From assembly GCA_037147235.1 (NCBI GenBank), contig JBAWVO010000073.1:1-23761 (forward strand): 23,761 bases of DNA, in the 5' to 3' direction. Positions 1 to 8,024 of the stretch are shown here, piece by piece. Origin of the DNA: JANXQG01 sp037147235. Its GTDB lineage: Bacteria; Planctomycetota; Planctomycetia; Pirellulales; Thermoguttaceae. The translations under genes were made by a program, and so were the position numbers. The first letter of the stretch is position 1; every line of letters starts with the position of its first letter. The notes under the pieces were generated by a model. The model was given only the letters and a program-made list of their open reading frames with translations, was not told the origin of the DNA and made no database searches.

Positions 1-56
1 GCCCGTGCCACGCGCTTGCCAGAGAATCTTGCCACACACAACCGGAAGAGCCTATC
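1..56. other. Window edge downstream of the DUF58 gene, with a repeat motif
   Basis: No complete gene fits here. Bases 40-52 read aaccggaagagcc, the same 13-mer that forms part of the right terminal repeat of the element at 4539-4705. This may be the edge of another copy of that repeat family. On the minus strand an ATG overlaps the DUF58 stop, but it runs only two codons before a stop, so it is not a gene start. The next gene of the leftward operon, if any, begins outside the window. Confidence 0.4.
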
Positions 57-950
57 TCATTTCCTCGATGCCAAATAACTCGACAACACCACCTCCAACG
101 ACTGATCCGTCCGTACGAGAACATAATCGATCTGCTGCTGCCGGCAACCGTGTTTCAGCCGATGAAAGAACTTCTGCAACTCGTCAAGATAAGCCTTCCG
201 CAAGGCACGCGGCTCAGCCAGCAGTTCGGGCATGCCTTCCAAGCCGCGGAAGAGCATCCTCTGATCAAAGGGAAAATCGACCTCAGCCGGATCGAGAACG
301 TGCATCAACACAACCTCGTGCCGGCGGTGGCGAAAGTGCTTCAGGCCGGCCAGGATGGCTTCGACGTCGTCCAGCAGATCGCTGAAGAGGATCACGATTC
401 CCCGCTTGCGAAATCGCTCGGCCAGTTCGTGCAAAATAGGCCCGGTGGCCGTCTTCCGCTCGCCGGCCGCTCGCTCCATAACGTGCAGGATCTCCTTCAG
501 GTGCGAGGGGTTGCCACTAGGCCGGACCAAGGCCCGGATCTCGCGGTCGAAGGTCACCATACCCACGCTGTCTCGCTGCTGGAGAATTAAGTAGGCCAGC
601 GACGCGGCGGCGCACTTGGCGTATTCGAGCTTTGACATTGGTGCCTTGGCACTCTGGTACGACATGCTCTCGCTGGTGTCCAGGAGCAGGTTGCAGACAA
701 GGTTCGTCTCTTCCTCGAACTGTTTCAGGCAGTATTTGTCGCTGCGGGCAAGCACTTTCCAGTCGAGATACCGCAGATCATCGCCCGGCGTGTACTCGCG
801 GTGTTCGGCGAATTCGATCGAGAATCCGTGAAACGGACTGCGGTGCATGCCAGCCACGTAGCCCTCGACAACTAACCGCGCGCGTAGGGCGAGGCCCTGC
901 ATGCGGGAGAGAATTGCGGGATCGAGGTACTGGGCAGCGGCGGCCGGCAT
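57..950 (-). CDS. DUF58 domain protein with vWA-type MIDAS motif
   Basis: The 297-aa product carries the DUF58 signature around residues 51-72 (REYTPGDDLRYLDWK) and a metal-ion-dependent adhesion motif DTSES at 91-95, typical of the vWA-like fold in this family. No signal peptide or membrane segment is evident, so it is probably cytoplasmic or peripheral. DUF58 proteins usually sit next to MoxR ATPases and Bat/vWA membrane proteins and are thought to work with MoxR as chaperone-like partners. Here MoxR lies directly upstream on the same strand, 211 nt away, with a repeat in the gap. The length is normal for the family and the ORF is intact. The molecular function is inferred from family context only. 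Confidence 0.9.
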   Translation of the reverse strand: MPAAAAQYLDPAILSRMQGLALRARLVVEGYVAGMHRSPFHGFSIEFAEHREYTPGDDLRYLDWKVLARSDKYCLKQFEEETNLVCNLLLDTSESMSYQSAKAPMSKLEYAKCAAASLAYLILQQRDSVGMVTFDREIRALVRPSGNPSHLKEILHVMERAAGERKTATGPILHELAERFRKRGIVILFSDLLDDVEAILAGLKHFRHRRHEVVLMHVLDPAEVDFPFDQRMLFRGLEGMPELLAEPRALRKAYLDELQKFFHRLKHGCRQQQIDYVLVRTDQSLEVVLSSYLASRK

Positions 951-971
951 GGATCACCCTGCCTGGGAAAG

Positions 972-1156
972 AAATTGTAAATTGCAAATTGCAAATTGAA
1001 AATTGAAAATTGAAGAGAGGAGCGAGTGCGGATTACGAACCGAAGGCGGTGTCGATGGTCGGGTTCGACGCAGGATATTGGACAAACCGCGAAACGGCCC
1101 GTCGCATACCTGCCGCCCAATTTGCAATTTACAATTTTCAATTATCAATTTTCAAT
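972..1156. repeat. Inverted pair of AT-rich heptad repeat arrays
   Basis: The left array is six tandem copies of the 7-mer AAATTGN (972-1013). The right array is about five and a half copies of its complement CAATTTN (1118-1156). A 104-nt GC-richer core separates them. The two arrays can pair as a long imperfect stem. The structure fills most of the 211-nt space between the MoxR and DUF58 genes and is much more AT-rich than its surroundings. Unit length and absence of unique spacers exclude CRISPR. Function is unknown; it could fold in the moxR-DUF58 transcript. Confidence 0.85.
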
Positions 1157-1161
1157 CCTTC

Positions 1162-2190
<1,029 letters not shown>

Positions 2191-2192
2191 AA

Positions 2193-4379
2193 TTAGTCTT
2201 TTGTTATCTCTACCTGTGGTTCTTGCTTCAATCCGCCGTTGGTTCCCAGCACAATCAACTCGCTGGGGGTGGCAATCAGCAAGCGGCCATCGGCCACCAG
2301 CAGATTACCGCCGCGAATGCCCAAGGGAGCGAGTTCGATTTCCTTCTTCAAACGCGCGGTCTGCTGATGGAATACATAAATCTTCTCGCGTGTCGGCCAT
2401 AGGACATAGGAACCCGCAAGCAACCCGCGGCCGTAGCCGAGTTTATCCGCTCCCGCAGGCCAGACATGGGCAATATTGCCGGCCCGGGGACCGGCAATGT
2501 CGATCCAGTATAACTTGTGGCCGCTGGCGATTAAGTAGTCGCCGGAAACGCCAAGCAAATGGACCACGTCGTCCAGCGGGTCTTGAATAGGGGTCTCGGC
2601 AGGCCGGTCGTTGTGCCGGCCAGGCCAAAGGATCTGACCAGTAGCGGCGTCCAGGGCATAAATTCTTGGGCTATCGGCTGGGGCCACATAAAGCCGGCCA
2701 TGATCGAACAGACAAGGATTCAAATCGCGCTGCCAGTGAGCGTCCATCCGCAGTAGGTTTCCGTTGCGAGCTCGCGGATAGAGACTCAACCAGTTGATCC
2801 GGCCATCCTCGACGGCCAGGGACGCCACCGCGCCGAGATTTGTATTCACATAGATCGTGCCGCCGGCCAGCGTCAGCAAGGTATGCGTACATTCCGCGAG
2901 CGCGCCTCGGGCCGGCGTTTCAGCCGCACAGACGAACCGTCGCCAACGCATCCGGCCGGTCGTCGTATCGAAGCAGGCCACGTGGGCCTGCGGGCGAATG
3001 TCGTTGCGGCGCATGGCCACGAAGAATCTTGCGCCGGCGACGACCGGGGCACCGTCGAAGGTCCAGCCTTCGTCCGCGGGGATATTCCACAACAACTTGC
3101 CTTCCGCGCGCAGGTCCAAACAGACAATACCCAAACAGACAATACTTCCGGCCGCGACCGACACCCCGGGTTGCTGTGGCGGATTGGTAATCGGCGTGCC
3201 CATGCGGGCGTAGAGCCGGCCGTCGGCAAGGGTCAAGGTATAGCGTGGCGTGCCCAACGATTCACCCGGACCTGGCATCGCCAGAGGAACATTCGCTCCT
3301 TCACGGTAGATCGACGCTCCGCTGTCGCCCCACGCCGGCTGGCCGGTATCGGTGCGGAATCCGAAGATCTCCGCTTGATCGGCGATGAAGACTCGCCCCT
3401 GACTAATCACCGGATGAAATGCCAGCGGCGCGACCGGATTGTCGGCAACGGCCGAACTACGTGATTCGAGAGGAGTCGGCAGCGTGGGAGTTGGTGGTCT
3501 GAGTACAGCCCGCCACTGGACTCCGGCCACGTCGATCAACTCCGGCGCGATTGCATTGCGTGTCGGCGAACCTGCGAACGTCGGCCAGTCGGGCCCCAGC
3601 TTGGCTTTCGGCCACAAGGTGCTTTGGTTCAACAGTTCCGCCAAGGCAGCGGCATAGCGGACCTCACGGCCGCCCAGTCGGCCTCGTGCATCGCCGTGGA
3701 GGCGGACGAACTCCGAAAGCTCCCCCTTTGCCCGGTTGGGCGATCCCTCAAGAATTGATACCAGCACGAGTCTCGCACGCACAGTGGCAAGATCGAGCGT
3801 CGAATCAGGATAGCCGGGCCAGGTGTTGATCTCGCCTGGCAGCACTTTTACAGGCAGGATGCGTTCCCAGCACCAGCGTGCAGCCGAATAGTCGCCCTCC
3901 TCGAGACGCATTTCGCCCAGGGCCATCAGTGCCTTATCGCCCCAACTGCTGACGAATGCCCGTTGCAAGACGGTGCTGAGTAGTTTTGCCTCGCGGCGGG
4001 CGACGCCTTCTTCGTACCACTTTTGCGCAACGGGATCGATGCGGCGACGATAGAGTTTCAAGGCTTCCGGCGGCAACGCGGCCAGTTGCATCTGGCAGGC
4101 ATCGCTCAGATTGACATAGCGCCAGGGAGTGACGGCCAGCAGCTTGCCTTCGGCATTTTCCATCACCTGCCGCAAGGTCTCGACGGCCTCGTCCCACTGG
4201 TGCTCCGCCAAACATGCCTTGGCCCGTTCCAGATGGGCCAAAGCAGTGCCGTCGGCGCGATCGAGTTGCACGGTCTCGGAAAGCTCAAACCGACTGCTCG
4301 GTGTGCCGACGCGAATTTGGGCCTTGGCCGCCGGTGCGAAGATTAGGCTTAGCACCGTCAAGACGAGCCAGTAATGCAT
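2193..4379 (-). CDS. Exported TPR/PQQ-like beta-propeller protein
   Basis: I chose the ATG at 4379, giving 728 aa, because it begins a clear signal peptide (MHYWLVLTVLSLIFAPAAKA, cleavage after AKA). The frame stays open up to 4514, but that extension would translate an inverted repeat and has no export signal. The first part of the mature protein holds TPR-like helices (for example LERAKACLAEHQWDEAVETL). The rest contains blades of a PQQ-binding-like propeller with repeats such as IYALDAATGQILW and ACFDTTTGRMRW. Such proteins are common and numerous in planctomycetes; whether this one binds PQQ cannot be told. It is the first gene of the leftward run with MoxR and DUF58. No enzyme activity is assigned. 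Confidence 0.85.
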   Translation of the reverse strand: MHYWLVLTVLSLIFAPAAKAQIRVGTPSSRFELSETVQLDRADGTALAHLERAKACLAEHQWDEAVETLRQVMENAEGKLLAVTPWRYVNLSDACQMQLAALPPEALKLYRRRIDPVAQKWYEEGVARREAKLLSTVLQRAFVSSWGDKALMALGEMRLEEGDYSAARWCWERILPVKVLPGEINTWPGYPDSTLDLATVRARLVLVSILEGSPNRAKGELSEFVRLHGDARGRLGGREVRYAAALAELLNQSTLWPKAKLGPDWPTFAGSPTRNAIAPELIDVAGVQWRAVLRPPTPTLPTPLESRSSAVADNPVAPLAFHPVISQGRVFIADQAEIFGFRTDTGQPAWGDSGASIYREGANVPLAMPGPGESLGTPRYTLTLADGRLYARMGTPITNPPQQPGVSVAAGSIVCLGIVCLDLRAEGKLLWNIPADEGWTFDGAPVVAGARFFVAMRRNDIRPQAHVACFDTTTGRMRWRRFVCAAETPARGALAECTHTLLTLAGGTIYVNTNLGAVASLAVEDGRINWLSLYPRARNGNLLRMDAHWQRDLNPCLFDHGRLYVAPADSPRIYALDAATGQILWPGRHNDRPAETPIQDPLDDVVHLLGVSGDYLIASGHKLYWIDIAGPRAGNIAHVWPAGADKLGYGRGLLAGSYVLWPTREKIYVFHQQTARLKKEIELAPLGIRGGNLLVADGRLLIATPSELIVLGTNGGLKQEPQVEITKD

Positions 4380-4380
4380 C

Positions 4381-4484
4381 GTAGTAGGCACACTCCGTGT
4401 GCCGTCCGCCAGAAGACATAAGCTTCCGCAGAAACCTAGCGGCTGTTGCCGCTTGGCGAACGGCACACGGAGTGTGCCTGCTAC
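4381..4484. repeat. Inverted repeat with hairpin-forming arms upstream of the PQQ-propeller gene
   Basis: Arms at 4381-4405 and 4460-4484 are inverted copies of each other, matching at 24 of 25 positions, with a 54-nt core. Each arm is itself palindromic: ggcacac and gtgtgcc are separated by three bases. The element ends one base upstream of the chosen start codon of the leftward PQQ gene, so it must lie in that gene's 5' region and leaves no room for a standard Shine-Dalgarno outside it. No target-site duplication is obvious. Confidence 0.85.
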
Positions 4485-4538
4485 TTCGAGGTTTTGCCGG
4501 CCGGAATACATCACAAGTCGAAAGGATTAATGTGAGAA

Positions 4539-4705
4539 ACTTCTCCGGCTCTTCCGGTTTTAGGTGTCGAACACGAATAATCGTAATTGTAGGGTGGGGA
4601 GAGCGCAGCGAGCCCCACCAATTCTGTTGCGGTCCGCTTTTGGTGGGGCTCGTTTCACTCTCCCCACCCTACTTCTGCACCTAGAACCGGAAGAGCCACT
4701 TTTCC
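4539..4705. mobile_element. MITE-like non-coding element with terminal inverted repeats and flanking direct repeats
   Basis: Outer terminal inverted repeats lie at 4547-4566 and 4678-4697 (20 nt, 19 matching; the left one starts ggctcttccgg). Immediately outside them are ACTTCTCC (4539-4546) and ACTTTTCC (4698-4705), a direct repeat with one mismatch that looks like an aged 8-bp target-site duplication. Inside is a second inverted pair, 4589-4620 and 4641-4672, whose arms contain ggtgggg and ccccacc and can each fold alone. There is no credible ORF inside. The combination suggests a miniature element mobilised in trans. A piece of the terminal repeat recurs at 40-52. Confidence 0.6.
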
Positions 4706-4765
4706 ACAGTAGAAACTCAGTATAACCTAGCTACAGGTTTGGAAAAAGCCATGCCAGCCCCGTTT

Positions 4766-4833
4766 CGCTCTGCCCGCCTCCTCCCTGACAACACCTCCCT
4801 GCCCGTCTCCTCCCTGCCCGCCTCCCCTTCCCG
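4766..4833. repeat. Low-complexity pyrimidine-rich tract
   Basis: The + strand is almost purely C and T, with recurring ctccctgcccg units (for example near 4796-4806 and 4811-4821). It lies about 60 nt before purD. It encodes nothing visible. Between 4706 and 4889 I see no other feature beyond a TATAAC at 4721-4726 that has no convincing -35 partner. Confidence 0.55.
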
Positions 4834-4889
4834 TGGCCCAAAGGTTGGGTTAGAATCGCTTGGTTCAAAGCTCTCTGGGAATCTAGCAC

Positions 4890-6170
4890 ATGAATGTCCT
4901 CATTGTTGGCAACGGTGGCCGGGAACACGCCCTGGCCTGGAAGATTTCGCAAAGTCCGCGGGCTGAACGTGTTTTTGTCGCCCCCGGCAATGCCGGCACG
5001 AATATCGACGGCGAGAATGTACCGATCCAGGCGAACGATTTTCCGGCCTTGATCCGTTTTGCCCGAGACAACAACGTGGGACTGACCGTCGTCGGCCCAG
5101 AGGCCCCCTTGGCCGCCGGAATTGTAGATGCCTTCCAGGCGGAAGGCATGCGGATATTCGGTCCCAACCAGGCTGCGGCGGAGCTTGAGGCCAGCAAGAT
5201 TTTTTGCAAGGATCTACTTCGTTCGGCGGATATTCCCACTGCGGACTACCAGGTCTTTCGCGACCCGTTGGATGCGATTCATTATTTGAATGAGCGGAAC
5301 GACTCCCGCATCGTCATCAAGGCCGATGGTCTGGCGGCCGGCAAAGGTGTGATGGTTTGCTCCAATCGCGACGAGGCGATTCGCGCCGTCGAGCAGATTG
5401 CTTTGCAGAAAGTCTTCGGTGCCGCCGGTGACCGCCTGTTGATTGAAGAACGGCTCGACGGCCAAGAGGCCAGCGTGCTGGCGATTACCGACGGCAGCAC
5501 GATCGTTACCTTGCAGCCGGCCCAGGACCACAAGGCGGCCTACGACGGCGACCTCGGCCCGAACACCGGCGGCATGGGTGCCTATTGCCCGGCCCCCTTG
5601 GTCAACAGCGAAACACTCGCCTGGATCGAAGAGCACATCCTCGTGCCGACCGTTCATGCCATGAATCGTGCCAAGCGGCCGTTTAGCGGCGTACTCTATG
5701 CCGGGGTGATGATGACGTACCAAGGCCCGAAGGTGCTGGAGTTCAATGTTCGCCTCGGCGATCCGGAGTGTCAGCCGTTGTTGATGCGACTGAAAACCGA
5801 TCTCTTGGATTTGCTCGACGCAACGGTTGACGGCAAGCTCGACGCGCTGCCGCCCTTGGAGTGGGATCCGCGGCCGGCGGTCTGCGTGGTGATGGCCGCC
5901 AAAGGCTATCCGGATCGTTACGACATGGGCCTTCCCATCCGCGGTTTAGAAGAGGCCGAAAAGCTGGCCGACGTGAAGGTTTTCCATTCCGGCACGGCCC
6001 TCGACAGCCAGGGCCGCGTGGTAACGGCCGGCGGTCGCGTGTTGGGCGTCACAGCCCTGGGAGATTCCGTTCCCGGTGCCAAGCTCAACGCCTATCGTGG
6101 CGTGAAGCAGATCCGTTGGGACGGGGCATGGTGCCGAAAAGATATCTCGGATAAAGCGATGAGGTTGTAA
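4890..6170 (+). CDS. purD: Phosphoribosylamine-glycine ligase (GAR synthetase)
   Basis: The 426-aa protein ligates phosphoribosylamine with glycine using ATP, the second step of purine synthesis, in the cytoplasm. The N-terminus has the expected VLIVGNGGREHALAWK, the ATP-grasp region has VIKADGLAAGKGV, and the family signatures QDHKAAYDGD...GPNTGGMGAY and NVRLGDPECQ are intact. Length is normal for stand-alone PurD. The ATG at 4890 fits the conserved N-terminus; the upstream sequence gives no strong Shine-Dalgarno. It stands alone, not next to other pur genes, and is followed by a large palindromic repeat. Confidence 0.97.
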   Translation: MNVLIVGNGGREHALAWKISQSPRAERVFVAPGNAGTNIDGENVPIQANDFPALIRFARDNNVGLTVVGPEAPLAAGIVDAFQAEGMRIFGPNQAAAELEASKIFCKDLLRSADIPTADYQVFRDPLDAIHYLNERNDSRIVIKADGLAAGKGVMVCSNRDEAIRAVEQIALQKVFGAAGDRLLIEERLDGQEASVLAITDGSTIVTLQPAQDHKAAYDGDLGPNTGGMGAYCPAPLVNSETLAWIEEHILVPTVHAMNRAKRPFSGVLYAGVMMTYQGPKVLEFNVRLGDPECQPLLMRLKTDLLDLLDATVDGKLDALPPLEWDPRPAVCVVMAAKGYPDRYDMGLPIRGLEEAEKLADVKVFHSGTALDSQGRVVTAGGRVLGVTALGDSVPGAKLNAYRGVKQIRWDGAWCRKDISDKAMRL

Positions 6171-6228
6171 TTTGGAGTGCGAAAACTTGCCACCGCTTTT
6201 CAAAACGGCCAGTCGCGGAATAAACTCT

Positions 6229-6418
6229 GCCCCGGAGGGGCATGCGAGAATAGCCCAGCGATTTATCGCTGGGTAAGAGGCAACCGAAACCGAAAGTCCC
6301 AGAGGGACGACTGAAATTTTTTTTCGCTCAATCGTCCCTCCGGGACTCATGTTTTGATCGCGTTGCGAACCCAGCGATAAATCGCTGGGCTATTGTCATT
6401 CGTCCCTTCGGGACGGGG
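6229..6418. repeat. Large nested palindromic repeat element downstream of purD
   Basis: Perfect 26-nt inverted arms lie at 6249-6274 and 6369-6394, and each arm is itself a hairpin (cccagcgat and atcgctggg). Nested inside are gtccc-agaggg-acg (from 6296) and cgtccctccgggac (6332-6345), also inverted relative to each other. Outside the arms, gccccggagggg-type sequence on the left and cgtcccttcgggacggg on the right continue the symmetry imperfectly. A run of T lies at 6317-6324. The element could stop or stabilise the purD transcript, but it is more likely a dispersed repeat. From 6419 to 6507 I see only short atccg-containing repeats (about 6468-6495). Confidence 0.8.
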
Positions 6419-6507
6419 GAATCCGTAGACTGCCCCCGCCGAAACGACTGACCGCTTTACCTTCCCCTATCCGCGCCCATCCGTGTCATCCGCGGTTCCT
6501 TGTTTTC

Positions 6508-6546
6508 TTTCCTGTTTTTCTGCTCCACATATTTCTGTCGAAAGTT
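6508..6546. repeat. Dispersed intergenic repeat, copy A
   Basis: This pyrimidine-rich stretch closely matches 16392-16430. The last 15 bases, tttctgtcgaaagtt, are identical (6532-6546 and 16415-16429). It sits just after the 3' end of the thioredoxin gene; copy B sits after the tolC-type gene. The repeat belongs to no gene. Its role is unknown. Confidence 0.65.
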
Positions 6547-6559
6547 ACGACACTCGGCG

Positions 6560-7033
6560 TCATAACACACCGGATGGCCGTTCTGCGGCTTTACTCACCG
6601 ACAATGTCGTCATCTCCTTCATATACTCTTTTGTGACCGGCCCGACGCTCCGCGACGTCACTTGTCCGCCGCGGATCACCAGCAGGCAGGGGATACTCTT
6701 CACCTCATATCGGTCGACCAGATCGGGATTTTCGTCTATGTTACACTTCACCACGCGAATATCTGGATGCTCCTGGGCAAAATCATCCAGCACCGGGCCA
6801 AGCTTCTTGCATGGGCCACACCATTCCGCGTAGAAATCGACCAGCACCGGATTTTCGCACTTCAACACCCGTTCTGCAAAAGTCGCAGTGGAAACATGCT
6901 CCAGACGCGACTCTTGCGACTGGGACCAGGGAAAGTCCATCGCTTTGCGGCCCATGCAGCCGGCCAGTAACATGGCCAGCACGCACGGGGTGGTCCAAGC
7001 CAGCTTCCGAAAAGGGGATACCCTATTTCTCAT
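6560..7033 (-). CDS. Thioredoxin-like lipoprotein
   Basis: The 157-aa protein has a thioredoxin fold with the active-site WCGPC at residues 71-75 and the cis-proline loop at SIPCLLVIRGG (P115). An N-terminal signal peptide ends in a lipobox LLAGC (Cys26), so it should be a membrane-anchored lipoprotein facing the periplasm. The extra cysteines at 59, 97 and 116, the last directly after the cis-proline, are not standard in thioredoxin. It could reduce disulfides of exported proteins. It is transcribed away from mscL from a shared 212-nt intergenic region. The substrate is unknown. Confidence 0.93.
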   Translation of the reverse strand: MRNRVSPFRKLAWTTPCVLAMLLAGCMGRKAMDFPWSQSQESRLEHVSTATFAERVLKCENPVLVDFYAEWCGPCKKLGPVLDDFAQEHPDIRVVKCNIDENPDLVDRYEVKSIPCLLVIRGGQVTSRSVGPVTKEYMKEMTTLSVSKAAERPSGVL

Positions 7034-7130
7034 GGCACATCGGTTCCTTTGGTTTTGTAGGACGGCCTTCCCAGGCCACCTTGAAATTATACGTCAAGGC
7101 TTACATTCGCCAAGGACCGCCGCACTTCTC

Positions 7131-7159
7131 TTGACAAACCCCCGGTAAACCGACATATT
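7131..7159 (+). promoter_or_regulatory. Candidate sigma-70 promoter for mscL
   Basis: TTGACA at 7131-7136 is followed after 17 nt by CATATT at 7154-7159, which matches 4 of 6 of the -10 consensus. It lies about 85 nt upstream of the mscL start on the same strand. Visual match only. Confidence 0.45.
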
Positions 7160-7199
7160 TTGCCTATTCGTCCTGGCAATCTACCTCACCTGCGGCAAT

Positions 7200-7240
7200 T
7201 TGGGCTAAAAGGCAAAGGTTTTGCCCCAACTTCAAAGGAG
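7200..7240 (+). promoter_or_regulatory. mscL leader hairpin and ribosome binding site
   Basis: ggcaaa (7211-7216) and tttgcc (7220-7225) form a perfect small stem. An alternative, longer imperfect pairing is ttgggctaaaa (7200-7210) with ttttgccccaa (7219-7229). These end five bases before a strong Shine-Dalgarno AAAGGAG (7234-7240), which sits 5 nt from the ATG. Two mutually exclusive folds this close to the ribosome binding site could tune translation, but no ligand or regulator is implied. Confidence 0.4.
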
Positions 7241-7245
7241 ACAAA

Positions 7246-7662
7246 ATGTTAGACCCGACCAAGAAGGCATTTTCCCTGTTTGAGGAATTCAAGAACTTCG
7301 CCCTAAAGGGCAACGTGATCGACCTAGCCGTCGGCGTGATCATCGGTGCGGCTTTCGGCGGCATCGTCAAGTCGCTGGTGCAGAACATCATCATGCCGTT
7401 GGTCAGCATCGTGATGCCCGCCGAACACGGCTATGCGGAATGGATCTGGGTCGTTCCAGGCACTGCGAAATCGGTTCCCTATGGACTGTTTCTGGGCGAA
7501 GTGGTGAACTTCCTCATTCTGGCACTGGTCCTGTTCCTCTTCATCGTGAAGTTCCTCGGCTGGATGTTGCGGACGAAGAAGGACGCCCCGCCGCCGCCAT
7601 TGACCAAGGATCAGGAACTGCTCATCGAGATCCGCGATCTGCTCAAGAATCCGCGGACATAG
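7246..7662 (+). CDS. mscL: Large-conductance mechanosensitive channel MscL
   Basis: The 138-aa protein forms a homopentameric inner-membrane channel that opens under membrane tension and releases solutes on osmotic downshock. The N-terminal amphipathic helix (LFEEFKNFALKGNVIDLAVG) leads into TM1 (VIIGAAFGGIVKSLVQNIIMP). A short periplasmic loop, TM2 (VVNFLILALVLFLFIVKFL) and a charged C-terminal helix (LLIEIRDLL) follow. Length and order are typical. The start is fixed by AAAGGAG five bases upstream. It is divergent from the thioredoxin-like gene and not obviously linked to it in function. Confidence 0.97.
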   Translation: MLDPTKKAFSLFEEFKNFALKGNVIDLAVGVIIGAAFGGIVKSLVQNIIMPLVSIVMPAEHGYAEWIWVVPGTAKSVPYGLFLGEVVNFLILALVLFLFIVKFLGWMLRTKKDAPPPPLTKDQELLIEIRDLLKNPRT

Positions 7663-7769
7663 AGATCGAATCCGTTCACAAAACTCCGGACTCTTCTATT
7701 CCGACGAACCGACCTAGCTTGCCTAGTTGTCGCGATTGCATTGCAAGACACGCGACGATTTTTGCCGAT

Positions 7770-7862
7770 CATAACGGTGTCCACGAAACTGGAGGAGTCG
7801 AAGATCAAGGTTCCGCCGGCACCAACGGTCAAGTTATATCCGTCGATCATGGTGTTTGAAAT
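7770..7862 (-). pseudogene. Possible remnant of a planctomycete autotransporter-like/PEP-CTERM protein
   Basis: On the minus strand residues read MIDGYNLTVGAGGTLIFD from 7850. In my knowledge of the group this glycine-rich 'NLTVGAGGTLIFD' text occurs shortly before the PEP-CTERM tail of large exported planctomycete proteins. Here a stop lies four codons upstream, and downstream the reading loses all resemblance with no PEP motif. So at most a fragment is left. The 362-nt space 7663-8024 otherwise contains the promoter and inverted repeats listed separately. The assignment rests on memory of family sequence and is weak. Confidence 0.3.
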
Positions 7863-7928
7863 TCACTCGCCCATCACTGGGATTTTGCCGATAATGCAGG
7901 ACGAAGGGGTTGTGTTGCTGGACACAGC

Positions 7929-7957
7929 TTGACAACACAAGACCGACCCCCTACAAT
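7929..7957 (+). promoter_or_regulatory. Near-consensus sigma-70 promoter of the metal-efflux cluster
   Basis: TTGACA (7929-7934), a 17-nt spacer and TACAAT (7952-7957) form an almost ideal vegetative promoter. Transcription would start near 7964, about 60 nt before the first gene of the efflux cluster. The 17-nt spacing argues against a MerR-type promoter, which typically has 19-20 nt. Confidence 0.6.
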
Positions 7958-7970
7958 AATCCCGTGTTTA

Positions 7971-8011
7971 TTAGCTAAGTAGCCTAAATTCACTAAGCTT
8001 CCTGACTTAGT
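7971..8011 (+). promoter_or_regulatory. Cluster of TTAG/CTAA palindromes, candidate operator
   Basis: Directly downstream of the predicted start of transcription lie TTAGCTAA (7971-7978, a perfect palindrome) and actaag-N8-cttagt (7992-7997 and 8006-8011), with another ctaa between them. The spacing around the transcription start is where a repressor would sit. No regulator gene is in the window, and the boxes match no operator I can name with confidence. Confidence 0.35.
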
Positions 8012-8024
8012 TAAGGTGTAGGAC

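Noticed and set aside
972..1156. CRISPR array
   Set aside because: The units are 7 nt, contiguous, without unique spacers, and the second array is the complement of the first.
5214..5723. Minus-strand ORF of 169 codons inside purD
   Set aside because: It is antisense to highly conserved PurD motifs, so it is a codon-bias shadow.
6296..6345. Intrinsic terminator of purD
   Set aside because: A T run is present, but the hairpins are part of a larger symmetric repeat, and the T run lies before rather than after the second stem.
7663..8024. tRNA or other structured RNA gene in the mscL-efflux gap
   Set aside because: I found no cloverleaf arms, T-loop consensus or other RNA signature, only the promoter and short palindromes.
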